NCBI GenBank assembly: GCA_947625785.1
Contig: CANQPS010000003.1
Coordinates: 93,370 to 157,369, forward strand
DNA: 64,000 nt
Direction of reading: 5' to 3'
Origin: an uncultured Clostridia bacterium
GTDB lineage: Bacteria > Bacillota > Clostridia > Oscillospirales > Acutalibacteraceae
Positions 26,709 to 35,689 of the stretch are shown in pieces; position 1 is the stretch's first letter; each line of letters opens with the position of its first letter. The position numbers and the translations under genes were made by a program. The notes beneath the pieces are model-generated. The model saw only the letters and a program-made list of their open reading frames with translations, was not told where the DNA came from and made no database searches.

Positions 26709-28625
26709 ATGAGATGTAAATTTAAAAAATTAATGTTAATAGCACTGATTGTTTCTTGTGTGGGTGTTACAGCGTTAACTGCCTGTGATAACAAAGAAAC
26801 AACAGAAACTAATTCCGATAATAGTACAGTTGAAACAAACAGTTCTGTAAACTCAAATTCTTCTGCAAATAAAGATACTAATTCCAATAATTACACTCCC
26901 ACAGCCAGTATTGATAAATCTCTAATGGATAAAGATTCACAAATCTTAATAACATTTAGCGATAATGGTGTTACTTGTCAAAATAATAATAACTGTTCAA
27001 TAGAAAATAATACTGTTAAAATATCAAAGTCAGGTACTTATGTTTTTTCGGGAAAGTGTAATGACGGAAATATTATCGTTAAAGATGGTGTTGAAAATGT
27101 TTTTATAATACTTAATAATCTTGACTTGACATCTCAAACAACCGCTCCTATTGAATGTAAAAAATCAACCTCAGTTGCAATTATAGCAAATGATAATACT
27201 ATAAATACATTATCAGATACAGCCAAGGCAAATACTGAAAACTCTGTTATTAAAATTAAAACAAATTCTAATCTCACAATAACGGGCAACGGTACTATTA
27301 ACATAAACGCCAATTATAAAAATGCTATTAAAGGTGCAGAAAGTTCAAGCGTTACGATTGATACATTAAATTTATCAATAAAATCAGTAAACAATGGTAT
27401 TTCCGATGATAACTGTATCATTATAAACAGCGGCAATATCAATATTGAAAGCGGAAATGATTGTATAAAATCCGAACCAAACGAGGAAGACAATAATTCA
27501 ATAGGAGATATTATAATAAATAATGGAAATATTACCCTTACATCAACAGGTGATGGCATTTCAGCAAATAATAATTTATCTATAAACGGTGGTATTATCA
27601 ATATAATAACAAATGGTGCCGTATCACCAAATAATAACGATAGTTTTGGTGGAAATATGGGCGGTTATTCCAACAAAAATTTTAAATTTGATTTCAATGA
27701 ATCAAATTATGATAATTCAACAGATGACAGCAGTTCAAAGGGTATTAAGGCTGCGAACAATCTTTATATTAAAGACGGAAATATAACTATAAATTCAACA
27801 GACCATTGCATACATAGTACAGGTGAAACTTCAATTACAGGTGGTATTATTACAATATCTTCGTCAGTAAAAAAAGGTATATCTGCACACGGGAATTTAA
27901 CAATAGACGGTGAAACAACTGATATAACTGTTAAAAAAGCAACCGAGGGAATAGAAAGTAAACAAGTTATTACCATTAACAATGGTAGTATTATAATTCA
28001 AAATGCGAGTGATGATGGACTTAATTCAGGCGGAAATGCGTTATCAAATCATAATGTAGTTATAAATAACGGATACTTATTTGTAAATGCAAATGGTGAT
28101 GCATTAGATTCTAACGGAAACATAATTTTTAATGGTGGAACTACAATAATGGTTGGCCCTAATAACGGCGGAAATTCCTGTATAGACAGTGAAGGCGGAA
28201 GTTCTTTTAATGGAGGAATTGTACTTGGTGTTGCGTCATCAAACTCTATGTGGACAATGGATGTTATCGGTCATATAAATGGTGATTATGTCTATAATAC
28301 TTCTATCGGAAATGTATCAAAAGATGATACTATCGCAGTTTTAGATAAAGACGGAAATGTACTTACCGCTATAAACTCCATATTATCCGGAAATATTGGC
28401 ATTGTGTATATGAACAGTAATATATCTGATATTAGTAGTTGTACATTTAATATTGGTGGTACATATTCGGAAGATATTCCAGAGTATAGCTATAAATATG
28501 GTGGTACTATTAACGGTGGAATATCTGCCTCACAAGGTTCAAATTTCGGCAATAACTTCGATGGAAACTTCGGCGGCGGAGGTTTCGGCGGAGAAGGTTT
28601 TGGCGGCAATCGTCCACACTGGTAA
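26709..28625 (+). CDS. Lipoprotein with beta-helix carbohydrate-binding domain (DUF4353-like)
   Basis: A 638-residue secreted lipoprotein. The signal peptide ends at a lipobox LTAC near residue 26, then a Ser/Asn/Thr-rich linker follows. From about 75 to 560 there are many short repeats rich in I, N and G (for example ISDDNCIIINSGNINIESGN), as expected of a right-handed parallel beta-helix. This architecture matches the Cthe_2159-type carbohydrate-binding family, which binds acidic plant polysaccharide. The C-terminus is Gly/Phe-rich. No LPxTG or S-layer motif is present, so anchoring is by lipid. AGGAAGG precedes the ATG, and terminators flank it on both sides. Confidence 0.8.
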   Translation: MRCKFKKLMLIALIVSCVGVTALTACDNKETTETNSDNSTVETNSSVNSNSSANKDTNSNNYTPTASIDKSLMDKDSQILITFSDNGVTCQNNNNCSIENNTVKISKSGTYVFSGKCNDGNIIVKDGVENVFIILNNLDLTSQTTAPIECKKSTSVAIIANDNTINTLSDTAKANTENSVIKIKTNSNLTITGNGTININANYKNAIKGAESSSVTIDTLNLSIKSVNNGISDDNCIIINSGNINIESGNDCIKSEPNEEDNNSIGDIIINNGNITLTSTGDGISANNNLSINGGIINIITNGAVSPNNNDSFGGNMGGYSNKNFKFDFNESNYDNSTDDSSSKGIKAANNLYIKDGNITINSTDHCIHSTGETSITGGIITISSSVKKGISAHGNLTIDGETTDITVKKATEGIESKQVITINNGSIIIQNASDDGLNSGGNALSNHNVVINNGYLFVNANGDALDSNGNIIFNGGTTIMVGPNNGGNSCIDSEGGSSFNGGIVLGVASSNSMWTMDVIGHINGDYVYNTSIGNVSKDDTIAVLDKDGNVLTAINSILSGNIGIVYMNSNISDISSCTFNIGGTYSEDIPEYSYKYGGTINGGISASQGSNFGNNFDGNFGGGGFGGEGFGGNRPHW

Positions 28626-28645
28626 AAAATAATTCAATTATAAAA

Positions 28646-28678
28646 CTAAAACCACCAATTAAAAATTGGTGGTTTTAG
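28646..28678. terminator. Bidirectional terminator between convergent genes
   Basis: CTAAAACCACCAATT and its exact complement with a 3-base loop, T-rich on both strands, between the beta-helix lipoprotein and the APH-type kinase. Confidence 0.85.
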
Positions 28679-28700
28679 CTTTATTTAATAAAAATGAAGT

Positions 28701-29453
28701 TTATTGGTAATCCACAATATCAATCCACTTTTGTAAAAATTCTTTTTCCTCAGGAACGCCCTTAACGAGCTGTGAAGCTGCAACTATTGGCAGCCATTGT
28801 TGAACATATTGTTTAGCAGTATCACTCTTTTTGCAGAACATATCTAAGTACATATCAGCCAACTTCTGGTCTTTAAGGGCAAATAATAAATATGTTCTTG
28901 CTGCATCGGCAGAGGCATTACCTTGCGTAGCGTGTGACCAGTCTATTATATGAGCAACACCATCTTTATCAATAATTACATTACTTGGATTAAAATCGCC
29001 GTGACACACCTTAGTATGTTTCGGCATAGCCTCTAATCTTGTGTGAAGTTCATATCTTGTTGTAGCGTCTATAATATCGCCCAAAGAAGAAATTTTCCTA
29101 TTCATCTTATCTTTTAACTTATTAAGTAATGGTGACCTTTTACTGTGAATATCAAGCTGAATATCAACAAATTGCTCCATATATTTTTCTATATTATCAG
29201 GGTCCTCCTCCATTATTTCTTTTAATGTCTTACCCTCTATATACTCTATTGTAATAGCCCATTTACCATCAATTAATGATACTGACTTCATCTTTGGTAT
29301 ATTGAGTCCTGTTTCCTCTACTCTTACATGATTTAATGCCTCATTCAAAATATCCGACTTTGGATACGAATCTCCAAAAACTTTAATTGTGTCATTACCA
29401 TCTTTGTAGATAACCTTATCTGTACGCTGTGCTAATACTTTTTCAAATTCCAT
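28701..29453 (-). CDS. Aminoglycoside phosphotransferase/choline kinase-family protein
   Basis: A 250-residue protein-kinase-fold phosphotransferase. The catalytic loop CHGDFNPSNVIID (HGDxxxxN) and the metal-binding IDWSHAT are both present. Family members phosphorylate aminoglycosides, choline, homoserine or other small alcohols. No feature shows drug resistance, and a chromosomal housekeeping or metabolite-kinase role is at least as likely. It is monocistronic between two terminators. Confidence 0.8.
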   Translation of the reverse strand: MEFEKVLAQRTDKVIYKDGNDTIKVFGDSYPKSDILNEALNHVRVEETGLNIPKMKSVSLIDGKWAITIEYIEGKTLKEIMEEDPDNIEKYMEQFVDIQLDIHSKRSPLLNKLKDKMNRKISSLGDIIDATTRYELHTRLEAMPKHTKVCHGDFNPSNVIIDKDGVAHIIDWSHATQGNASADAARTYLLFALKDQKLADMYLDMFCKKSDTAKQYVQQWLPIVAASQLVKGVPEEKEFLQKWIDIVDYQ

Positions 29454-29738
29454 ATTAAAAAGCCCCTTTCGGTGTGTAAAATTATGATTTAATAAATCAG
29501 CAATTTATATAATTTATTATTCATTACATACTTATTATACTACATTATTTCCAAAAAGTATAGTGAAAATATGCTAAAAGTTTTCTTATTTTTTTTGTAA
29601 ATTCATACAAATATTATAATAAATTGCACAAAAACAAGCTAAAAAACCATATTTTTTAATTTTTTATACATATTTTACAGCACTTTGAACAATACATTTT
29701 ATACAAATATTATCTCTTACATTTTACAAATATATAAA

Positions 29739-29766
29739 AGAGAGATAAACTTTCGTTTATCTCTCT
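29739..29766 (-). terminator. Terminator after adhE
   Basis: AGAGAGATAAAC and GTTTATCTCTCT (12-bp perfect stem, 4-base loop), followed by TTTTAT on the minus strand. The rest of 29454-29738 holds nothing recognisable beyond AT-rich promoter-like DNA for the kinase gene. Confidence 0.85.
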
Positions 29767-29817
29767 GAATATAAAAGGACTAATATATATTTATTTTAAC
29801 TTATCAGCTATTAAATA

Positions 29818-32448
29818 TTACATAATTGACATTGTGTAATTATCGCCATAGAATGCTTTGAGATACATTTCCTTAATCTCAGACATAAGCGGATATCTTG
29901 GGTTAGCACCTGTACATTGATCGTCAAATGCTTGTTCAACCATATCATCAAGAGTTGCAAGGAATTTCTCTTCAGAAACACCATAATCAGCTATGGTCTT
30001 TTTAATGCCAACCTTCTCTTTAAGTTCTTCAATCTTAGCTATGAATTTTTCAAGAGTATCTTGGTCATTTTCTCCGAATACACCACAGAAATTAGCACAC
30101 TCAACATATCTTGCAAGACAATGTGGATATTGATATTGTGAGAATGTACCCATTTTAGCAGGAACTTCTGCTGCGTTATATCTCATAACAAGAGTGATGA
30201 GTAAGGCGTTAGCTACACCGTGTGGTAAGTGATGGAAAGCACCAAGTTTATGAGCCATTGAGTGACATACTCCGAGGAATGCGTTGGCAAATGCCATACC
30301 TGCCATTGTAGATGCATCAGCCATTTTTTCTCTTGCAATAGGGTCATTGGCACCATTCTCGTAAGCAGACGGTAAATAAGTAAAGATATTCTTCATAGCT
30401 TTAAGAGCGATACCATCTGTATAATCGGTAGCCATAATTGACGCATAGGCTTCAAGGGCGTGAGTAAGAGCATCAATACCGGAGGCACTTGTTAATCCCT
30501 TAGGCTGATTCATCATATTATCAGCATCAATAATAGCCATATTTGGGAGTAATTCATAGTCAGCAAGAGGATATTTAGTTCCTGTTTTCTCGTCTGTGAT
30601 AACTGCGAACGGTGTAACCTCTGAACCTGTACCGGAAGATGTTGGAATAGCAACAAACATAGCCTTTTCGCCCATCTTAGGGAATGTGTAAACTCTCTTA
30701 CGAATATCCATAAAACGCATAGCCATATCTAAGAAATCTACTTCCGGATGCTCATAGAGAACCCACATAATCTTACCGGCGTCCATAGCAGAGCCACCAC
30801 CAAGAGCTATAATAACATCAGGTTGGAATGATGTAACAGCCTTAGCGCCTTCCTTAGCACAAGCAAGTGTTGGGTCCGGAGCAACATCGTAGAAACAAGT
30901 ATGTTGAATACCCATTGCATCAAGCTTATCCTCAATAGGCTTTACATAACCATTCTTGTAAAGGAATGAGTCGGTAACAATAAATGCCTTTTTCTTGCCA
31001 AGAACTGTACCGAGTTCATCAAGGGCAACAGGCATACAGCCTTTCTTGAAATATACCTTTTGTGGAGTTCTAAACCAGAGCATATTTTCTCTCCTCTCAG
31101 CAACTGTTTTTATATTGATTAAGTGTTTAACCCCAACATTCTCAGAAACTGAGTTACCACCCCAAGAACCACAACCAAGTGTAAGAGACGGTGTAAGTTT
31201 AAAGTTATAAAGGTCACCAATGCCACCGTGTGATGAAGGAGTATTGATTAATATACGACAAGTTTTCATAGCTGCAGCGTGCTTAGCAATCTTTTCTTTT
31301 TGAGCTGGGTGAACATATAGAGATGATGTATGACCATAACCACCGTCAGCAACGAGCTGAGCAGCCTTTGAAAGAGCCTCATCAAATGTTTCAGCTTTAT
31401 ATAGAGCGAGTACAGGAGAAAGTTTCTCGTGTGCGAACTCCTCTGAAATATCAACAGATTCTACTTCACCAATAAGAATTTTCGTACTTTCAGGAACTTC
31501 TACACCGGCAAGAGCTGCTATTGTATGAGCTTTTTGACCAACTATCTTAGCATTTAAAGCACCATTAATAATAATTGTCTTTCTGACTTTTTCTAATTCG
31601 TCCTCTTTTAGGAAGTAGCAGCCACGATTTGCGAATTCTTCCTTAACAGCATCGTAAACACTTGCGAGTGCTGTAACTGATTGCTCGGAAGCACAAATCA
31701 TACCATTATCAAAAGTTTTAGAGTGAATAATTGAGTTTACAGCCAATCTTATATCTGCCGTATCGTCAATAATTACAGGAGTATTACCTGCACCAACACC
31801 CAAAGCCGGTTTGCCTGATGAATAAGCAGCTTTAACCATACCAGGGCCGCCTGTTGCAAGTATAATATCAGCATCTCTCATTACTTCATTTGTGAGTTCG
31901 AGTGAAGGAACATCTATCCAACCTATAATTCCCTCAGGAGCACCGGCTGCAACAGCAGCTTCAAGAACAACCTTAGCAGCTGCGATTGTAGATGCCTTAG
32001 CACGAGGGTGCGGGCTTATGATGATAGCATTTCTTGTTTTTAGGCATATAAGTGTTTTAAAGATAGCGGTTGAAGTAGGGTTTGTTGTAGGTATAACAGC
32101 AGCAACCAAACCTATAGGTTCTGCAATTTTCTTAATACCATAAGCCTTATCTTCCTCAATAACGCCGCAAGTTTTAGTATTCTTGTAAGCATTATAAATA
32201 TACTCAGCAGCATAGTGGTTCTTAATAATTTTATCTTCCACTACACCCATTCCTGTTTCGGCAACAGCCATTTTAGCAAGTGGTATTCTTTGTTTATTAG
32301 CAGCCAAAGCAGCAGCCAAGAAAATCTTATCAACTTGCTCTTGTGTAAATGTTGCAAATACTTTTTGAGCCTCTCTCATTGCTTTCATTTTAGCTTGAAG
32401 AGCCTCAACGTTATCAATGATTTCAGGTACCATTGTTTTTTCTTCCAT
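29818..32448 (-). CDS. adhE: Bifunctional acetaldehyde-CoA/alcohol dehydrogenase AdhE
   Basis: Reduces acetyl-CoA to acetaldehyde and then ethanol, re-oxidising NADH in fermentation. The N-terminal aldehyde dehydrogenase part has the thiol nucleophile in NGMICASEQSV (about residue 250). The C-terminal iron-dependent alcohol dehydrogenase part has GGGSAMDAGK and the metal histidines in VCHSMAHKLGAFHHLPHG. Length 876 is typical; such proteins form spirosomes. A consensus promoter with a Rex-like operator at the start site lies upstream, implying induction at high NADH. Confidence 0.97.
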   Translation of the reverse strand: MEEKTMVPEIIDNVEALQAKMKAMREAQKVFATFTQEQVDKIFLAAALAANKQRIPLAKMAVAETGMGVVEDKIIKNHYAAEYIYNAYKNTKTCGVIEEDKAYGIKKIAEPIGLVAAVIPTTNPTSTAIFKTLICLKTRNAIIISPHPRAKASTIAAAKVVLEAAVAAGAPEGIIGWIDVPSLELTNEVMRDADIILATGGPGMVKAAYSSGKPALGVGAGNTPVIIDDTADIRLAVNSIIHSKTFDNGMICASEQSVTALASVYDAVKEEFANRGCYFLKEDELEKVRKTIIINGALNAKIVGQKAHTIAALAGVEVPESTKILIGEVESVDISEEFAHEKLSPVLALYKAETFDEALSKAAQLVADGGYGHTSSLYVHPAQKEKIAKHAAAMKTCRILINTPSSHGGIGDLYNFKLTPSLTLGCGSWGGNSVSENVGVKHLINIKTVAERRENMLWFRTPQKVYFKKGCMPVALDELGTVLGKKKAFIVTDSFLYKNGYVKPIEDKLDAMGIQHTCFYDVAPDPTLACAKEGAKAVTSFQPDVIIALGGGSAMDAGKIMWVLYEHPEVDFLDMAMRFMDIRKRVYTFPKMGEKAMFVAIPTSSGTGSEVTPFAVITDEKTGTKYPLADYELLPNMAIIDADNMMNQPKGLTSASGIDALTHALEAYASIMATDYTDGIALKAMKNIFTYLPSAYENGANDPIAREKMADASTMAGMAFANAFLGVCHSMAHKLGAFHHLPHGVANALLITLVMRYNAAEVPAKMGTFSQYQYPHCLARYVECANFCGVFGENDQDTLEKFIAKIEELKEKVGIKKTIADYGVSEEKFLATLDDMVEQAFDDQCTGANPRYPLMSEIKEMYLKAFYGDNYTMSIM

Positions 32449-32498
32449 TAGATTAGTCCTCCTAAAAATTAATTGCTAAATGATTAAATTTCATCAGA

Positions 32499-32516
32499 TT
32501 GACAATTATTTAACAA
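32499..32516 (-). promoter_or_regulatory. Candidate Rex operator of adhE
   Basis: On the minus strand TTGTTAAATAATTGTCAA, close to the clostridial Rex consensus TTGTTAAnnnnTTAACAA (two mismatches in the right half). It begins 9 bp after the -10 box, across the expected start of transcription, a position where bound Rex would block RNA polymerase until NADH rises. Confidence 0.55.
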
Positions 32517-32525
32517 ACTACAATT

Positions 32526-32554
32526 ATTATAATTCACTCTGCCTTTATTGTCAA
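32526..32554 (-). promoter_or_regulatory. Sigma-A promoter of adhE
   Basis: TTGACA (32554-32549), 17-base spacer, TATAAT (32531-32526) on the minus strand: a full consensus promoter, about 75 bp ahead of the adhE start. The remaining 32555-32892 stretch is very AT-rich and shows no gene. Confidence 0.85.
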
Positions 32555-32907
32555 CAGATTTTTTGATTTTTTCGGCATAAAAAATTCAATTTTACTAAAA
32601 TTCGCTTAAAATTAATCTTATGTTCATTTCACAAAATGACTAAAATTAATTTTTTATACATATACTATAAAATTTTTTGCTAAATTTAGGTATATTAACG
32701 GATACAACTTTTTTCAATAAGTTATTTTGCATAAAAAATAATGTCAATATGCCGTAATATTTATAAAAATTATAGATTTTTTGCCATAAGTTATTATAAC
32801 CATAAATTTATGAAATATATAGGAAATATGATTTTTGAAGTATATAAAATGCCATATATGATAAAAATATCATAAAAATAACAATTAAATTAATGGCGGT
32901 GTTTTAT

Positions 32908-33312
32908 ATGAGCAAGACTAAAAAAGATTTGGTCATATTCTCAATAGGTGGAATATCCTATGGAATGTTAGAAATAATTTGGCGAAAATACACTCATTGG
33001 ACAATGTTAATCGCAGGAGGCGTTTGCTTTCTGACATTATTCAAGATTTTTAATAAATTCACTAAACTTAATATGCTAAAAAAATGTCTTACAGGTACAG
33101 GTGTCATAACAACAGTTGAATTTTGCTGTGGTTGTATCGTAAACTTAGTTTTTAAAATGAATGTATGGGATTATTCTAATTTACCATTTAATGTTTTAGG
33201 CCAAATATGTCCTATTTATAGTATAATTTGGGCAGGACTTACAATTCCAATATCAATGCTATGCAAAGTCCTAAATAAAAAAATGTATAAAACTCAAAAT
33301 AATAATGCCTAA
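32908..33312 (+). CDS. Putative ABC-transporter type IV (CmpB-like) membrane protein
   Basis: A protein of about 134 residues with four predicted membrane helices, starting MSKTKKDLVIFSIGG; an earlier ATG (32893) is possible. The block VWDYSNLPFNVLGQICPIYS is the signature of the PF06541 putative permease family, found widely in clostridia as small stand-alone proteins. No ABC ATPase is adjacent in the same unit (the exporter genes downstream have their own promoter and permease domains), so transport activity is unproven. Confidence 0.75.
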   Translation: MSKTKKDLVIFSIGGISYGMLEIIWRKYTHWTMLIAGGVCFLTLFKIFNKFTKLNMLKKCLTGTGVITTVEFCCGCIVNLVFKMNVWDYSNLPFNVLGQICPIYSIIWAGLTIPISMLCKVLNKKMYKTQNNNA

Positions 33313-33360
33313 TTAACACTATAAATTTAATTTTATATGTAATTTTTACTAAATTTATGC

Positions 33361-33389
33361 TTGACTTTTTAGTCAAATCATTTTAAAAT
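33361..33389 (+). promoter_or_regulatory. Promoter of the marR-ABC exporter operon with an operator-like palindrome
   Basis: TTGACT (33361-33366), 17-base spacer and TAAAAT (33384-33389). The -35 forms half of the palindrome TTGACTTTTTAGTCAA, so a regulator bound there would cover the promoter. Confidence 0.6.
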
Positions 33390-33433
33390 GTTCTATATAC
33401 AACAGTTTTATATTAAACAGTTGTATATAGAAC
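33390..33433 (+). promoter_or_regulatory. Large inverted repeat at the start of the marR transcript
   Basis: GTTCTATATACAAC (33390-33403) and GTTGTATATAGAAC (33420-33433) are exact complements; the arms extend to 19 bp with one mismatch, followed by TTTTT. It begins right after the -10 box. It could be an operator for the MarR protein or, if transcription starts upstream of it, an attenuator. Confidence 0.6.
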
Positions 33434-33466
33434 TTTTTGTATTTCTAAAAAAGGGGGTGAAGGTTT

Positions 33467-33916
33467 ATGGACAGCGAGCATAAAAAAATTGGCAAAGAGA
33501 TTATAAAAGTATCAAATATCATAAAGCGTAAAGGCGAAAAAATTATTATCTCCAATAATACAAATGAAATTGATAAGGTTACCTTCGCAAACAGTTTTAT
33601 AATAAGATATTTAATCTGTAATGACGATAAAAATATTTATCAAAAGGATATAGAAAACGAATTTTGTTTAGCTCGTTCAACTATATCCAAGGTTCTTTCT
33701 CTTATGGAGGAAAAGGGCATAATAAAAAGAGAAGGTGTTAGTAATGATGCAAGATTAAAAAAAATAACCCCTACCCAAAAAGCATACGAAATTCATAATA
33801 TTATCATAAAAAGTATGAACAAGTTAGAGGATAAACTTACTGAAATAATTACTGATGAAGAACAACGCCAGCTATTTACAATTCTTGAAAAAATTTCCTC
33901 AAACTTAAATGATTAG
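33467..33916 (+). CDS. MarR-family transcriptional regulator
   Basis: A 149-residue winged helix protein: recognition region KDIENEFCLARSTISKVLSLMEEKG, wing KREGVSNDARLKKITPT, and a C-terminal dimerisation helix. GGGGGTGA precedes the ATG. It is the first gene of an operon with two ABC exporter genes (21 bp gap), the usual arrangement in which a MarR repressor senses the exported drug. Two palindromes overlap its promoter, so it likely represses itself. Confidence 0.88.
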   Translation: MDSEHKKIGKEIIKVSNIIKRKGEKIIISNNTNEIDKVTFANSFIIRYLICNDDKNIYQKDIENEFCLARSTISKVLSLMEEKGIIKREGVSNDARLKKITPTQKAYEIHNIIIKSMNKLEDKLTEIITDEEQRQLFTILEKISSNLND

Positions 33917-33937
33917 AAATACAAAGGAGGTTTTTTT

Positions 33938-35689
33938 ATGATTAAAAAACTTATAAAATCTGTACGAGAATACAAAATTCCTTCTGTTCTTGCCTCTTTG
34001 ACAATGATTGGAGAAATAGTAATGGAAGTCTTAATTCCTTCACTGATGTCGAAAATGATTGATTTGGGTATAAATCCCGGAAATATGAATATTATTATCA
34101 AATATGGATTAATATTATTTTTGGCAGCATTACTATCTTTACTTTTCGGTGTATTATCCGGAAGATTTGCCGCTGTGGCAAGCTGCGGAATCGCAAAAAA
34201 TTTGCGTGGAGATATGTATAACAATGTTCAGAATTTTTCATTTTCTAATATAGATAAATTCTCAACAGCAAGTATCGTAACAAGATTGACAACTGATGTC
34301 ACTAATGTCCAAAATGCCTATATGATGATTATTCGTTCGGCTGTAAGAGCACCTATTATGCTAATATTTTCGTTTATAATGTCATTCTTAATCTCTCCTG
34401 ATATGTCATTAATATTTATTTGTTGTTTGCCTATATTAGCACTCGGTATGCTCTTTATTATCACAAATGCACATCCAATATTTAACAGAGTTTTCAAAAC
34501 TTATGACCGCCTGAACGGTATCGTACAAGAAAATTTGTATGGTATAAGGGTTGTAAAGTCATTCGTTAGAGAAAACCACGAAAAAGAAAAGTTTAATAAA
34601 GTATCTGACAGCATATATAAGGATTTTTCAAAGGCTGAAAAATTATTATCACTTAGCGCACCATTAGTACAATTTTGTACATATACTTGTATGATATTAA
34701 TTTCTTGGTTCGGTGCAAAAGCTATTGTAGAAAGCGGCAATAATGAAGTTATTGGTCTTTCAACAGGCGAATTTATGGCTCTTTTAACCTATGCTATGCA
34801 AATGCTTATGAGTTTAATGATGCTGTCAATTATATTGGTTATGGTAGTTATGGCAAAGGCAAGTGCCGAACGCATTGTTGAAATTTTAGACGAAAAAAGC
34901 GATATCACAAATAAAGAAAATCCTGTAAAAGATGTTAAAGATGGCTCAATTAAATTTAAAAATGTATCTTTTTACTATTCAAAAAACGGCGACAAGCCTT
35001 GTCTTGATAACATAAATTTAGAAATTAAATCCGGTGAAACAATTGGTATTCTGGGTGGTACGGGTTCGTCAAAGTCAACATTGGTTCAAATGATACCAAG
35101 ATTATATGATGTAAAAAACGGCAGCGTTGAAGTCGGCGGGGTTGATGTAAGAGATTATGACCTTAATACTTTGAGAGATTCCGTTGCTATTGTACTGCAA
35201 AAAAATGTGCTGTTCTCCGGCACAATTAAAGAAAATTTGCGTTGGGGTAACGAAAATGCAACTGACGAAGAACTTATTGAGGTTTGCAAACTCGCACAGG
35301 CAGACGATTTTATAAATACATTTCCGGATAAATATGATACGCATATTGAGCAGGGCGGAAGTAATGTATCCGGTGGTCAAAAGCAAAGACTATGTATAGC
35401 CCGTGCATTATTGAAAAAACCTAAGGTACTGATACTTGACGACAGCACCAGTGCAGTAGATACAAAAACCGATGCCCTAATCAGAAAAGCATTAAGTGAA
35501 TATATTCCTGAAACAACAAAATTAATAATCGCACAGCGTGTTTCATCTATACAAAATGCAGATAAAATAATCGTTCTTGACGACGGCAAGATAGTATCTG
35601 TCGGAAAACACGAGGAATTACTTGCAAAATGTGATATTTATAAAGAAGTATATGAATCACAAGTAAAAGGAGGTAATATCGGTGCCTAA
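33938..35689 (+). CDS. ABC exporter half-transporter, subunit 1
   Basis: A 583-residue fused permease-ATPase: six membrane helices in about 1-310, then an ATPase. Its Walker A reads GGTGSSKST, with S where the usual G of GSGKST stands. The signature is NVSGGQKQRL, Walker B VLILDDS, and the residue after Walker B is S instead of the catalytic E. That marks a degenerate ATP site and is typical of one partner of heterodimeric multidrug exporters. Its end overlaps the next gene by 8 bp. Confidence 0.92.
   Translation: MIKKLIKSVREYKIPSVLASLTMIGEIVMEVLIPSLMSKMIDLGINPGNMNIIIKYGLILFLAALLSLLFGVLSGRFAAVASCGIAKNLRGDMYNNVQNFSFSNIDKFSTASIVTRLTTDVTNVQNAYMMIIRSAVRAPIMLIFSFIMSFLISPDMSLIFICCLPILALGMLFIITNAHPIFNRVFKTYDRLNGIVQENLYGIRVVKSFVRENHEKEKFNKVSDSIYKDFSKAEKLLSLSAPLVQFCTYTCMILISWFGAKAIVESGNNEVIGLSTGEFMALLTYAMQMLMSLMMLSIILVMVVMAKASAERIVEILDEKSDITNKENPVKDVKDGSIKFKNVSFYYSKNGDKPCLDNINLEIKSGETIGILGGTGSSKSTLVQMIPRLYDVKNGSVEVGGVDVRDYDLNTLRDSVAIVLQKNVLFSGTIKENLRWGNENATDEELIEVCKLAQADDFINTFPDKYDTHIEQGGSNVSGGQKQRLCIARALLKKPKVLILDDSTSAVDTKTDALIRKALSEYIPETTKLIIAQRVSSIQNADKIIVLDDGKIVSVGKHEELLAKCDIYKEVYESQVKGGNIGA

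Noticed and set aside
28701..29453. Aminoglycoside-resistance gene
   Set aside because: Only the general kinase motifs are present; nothing shows drug specificity, so it is called family level only.
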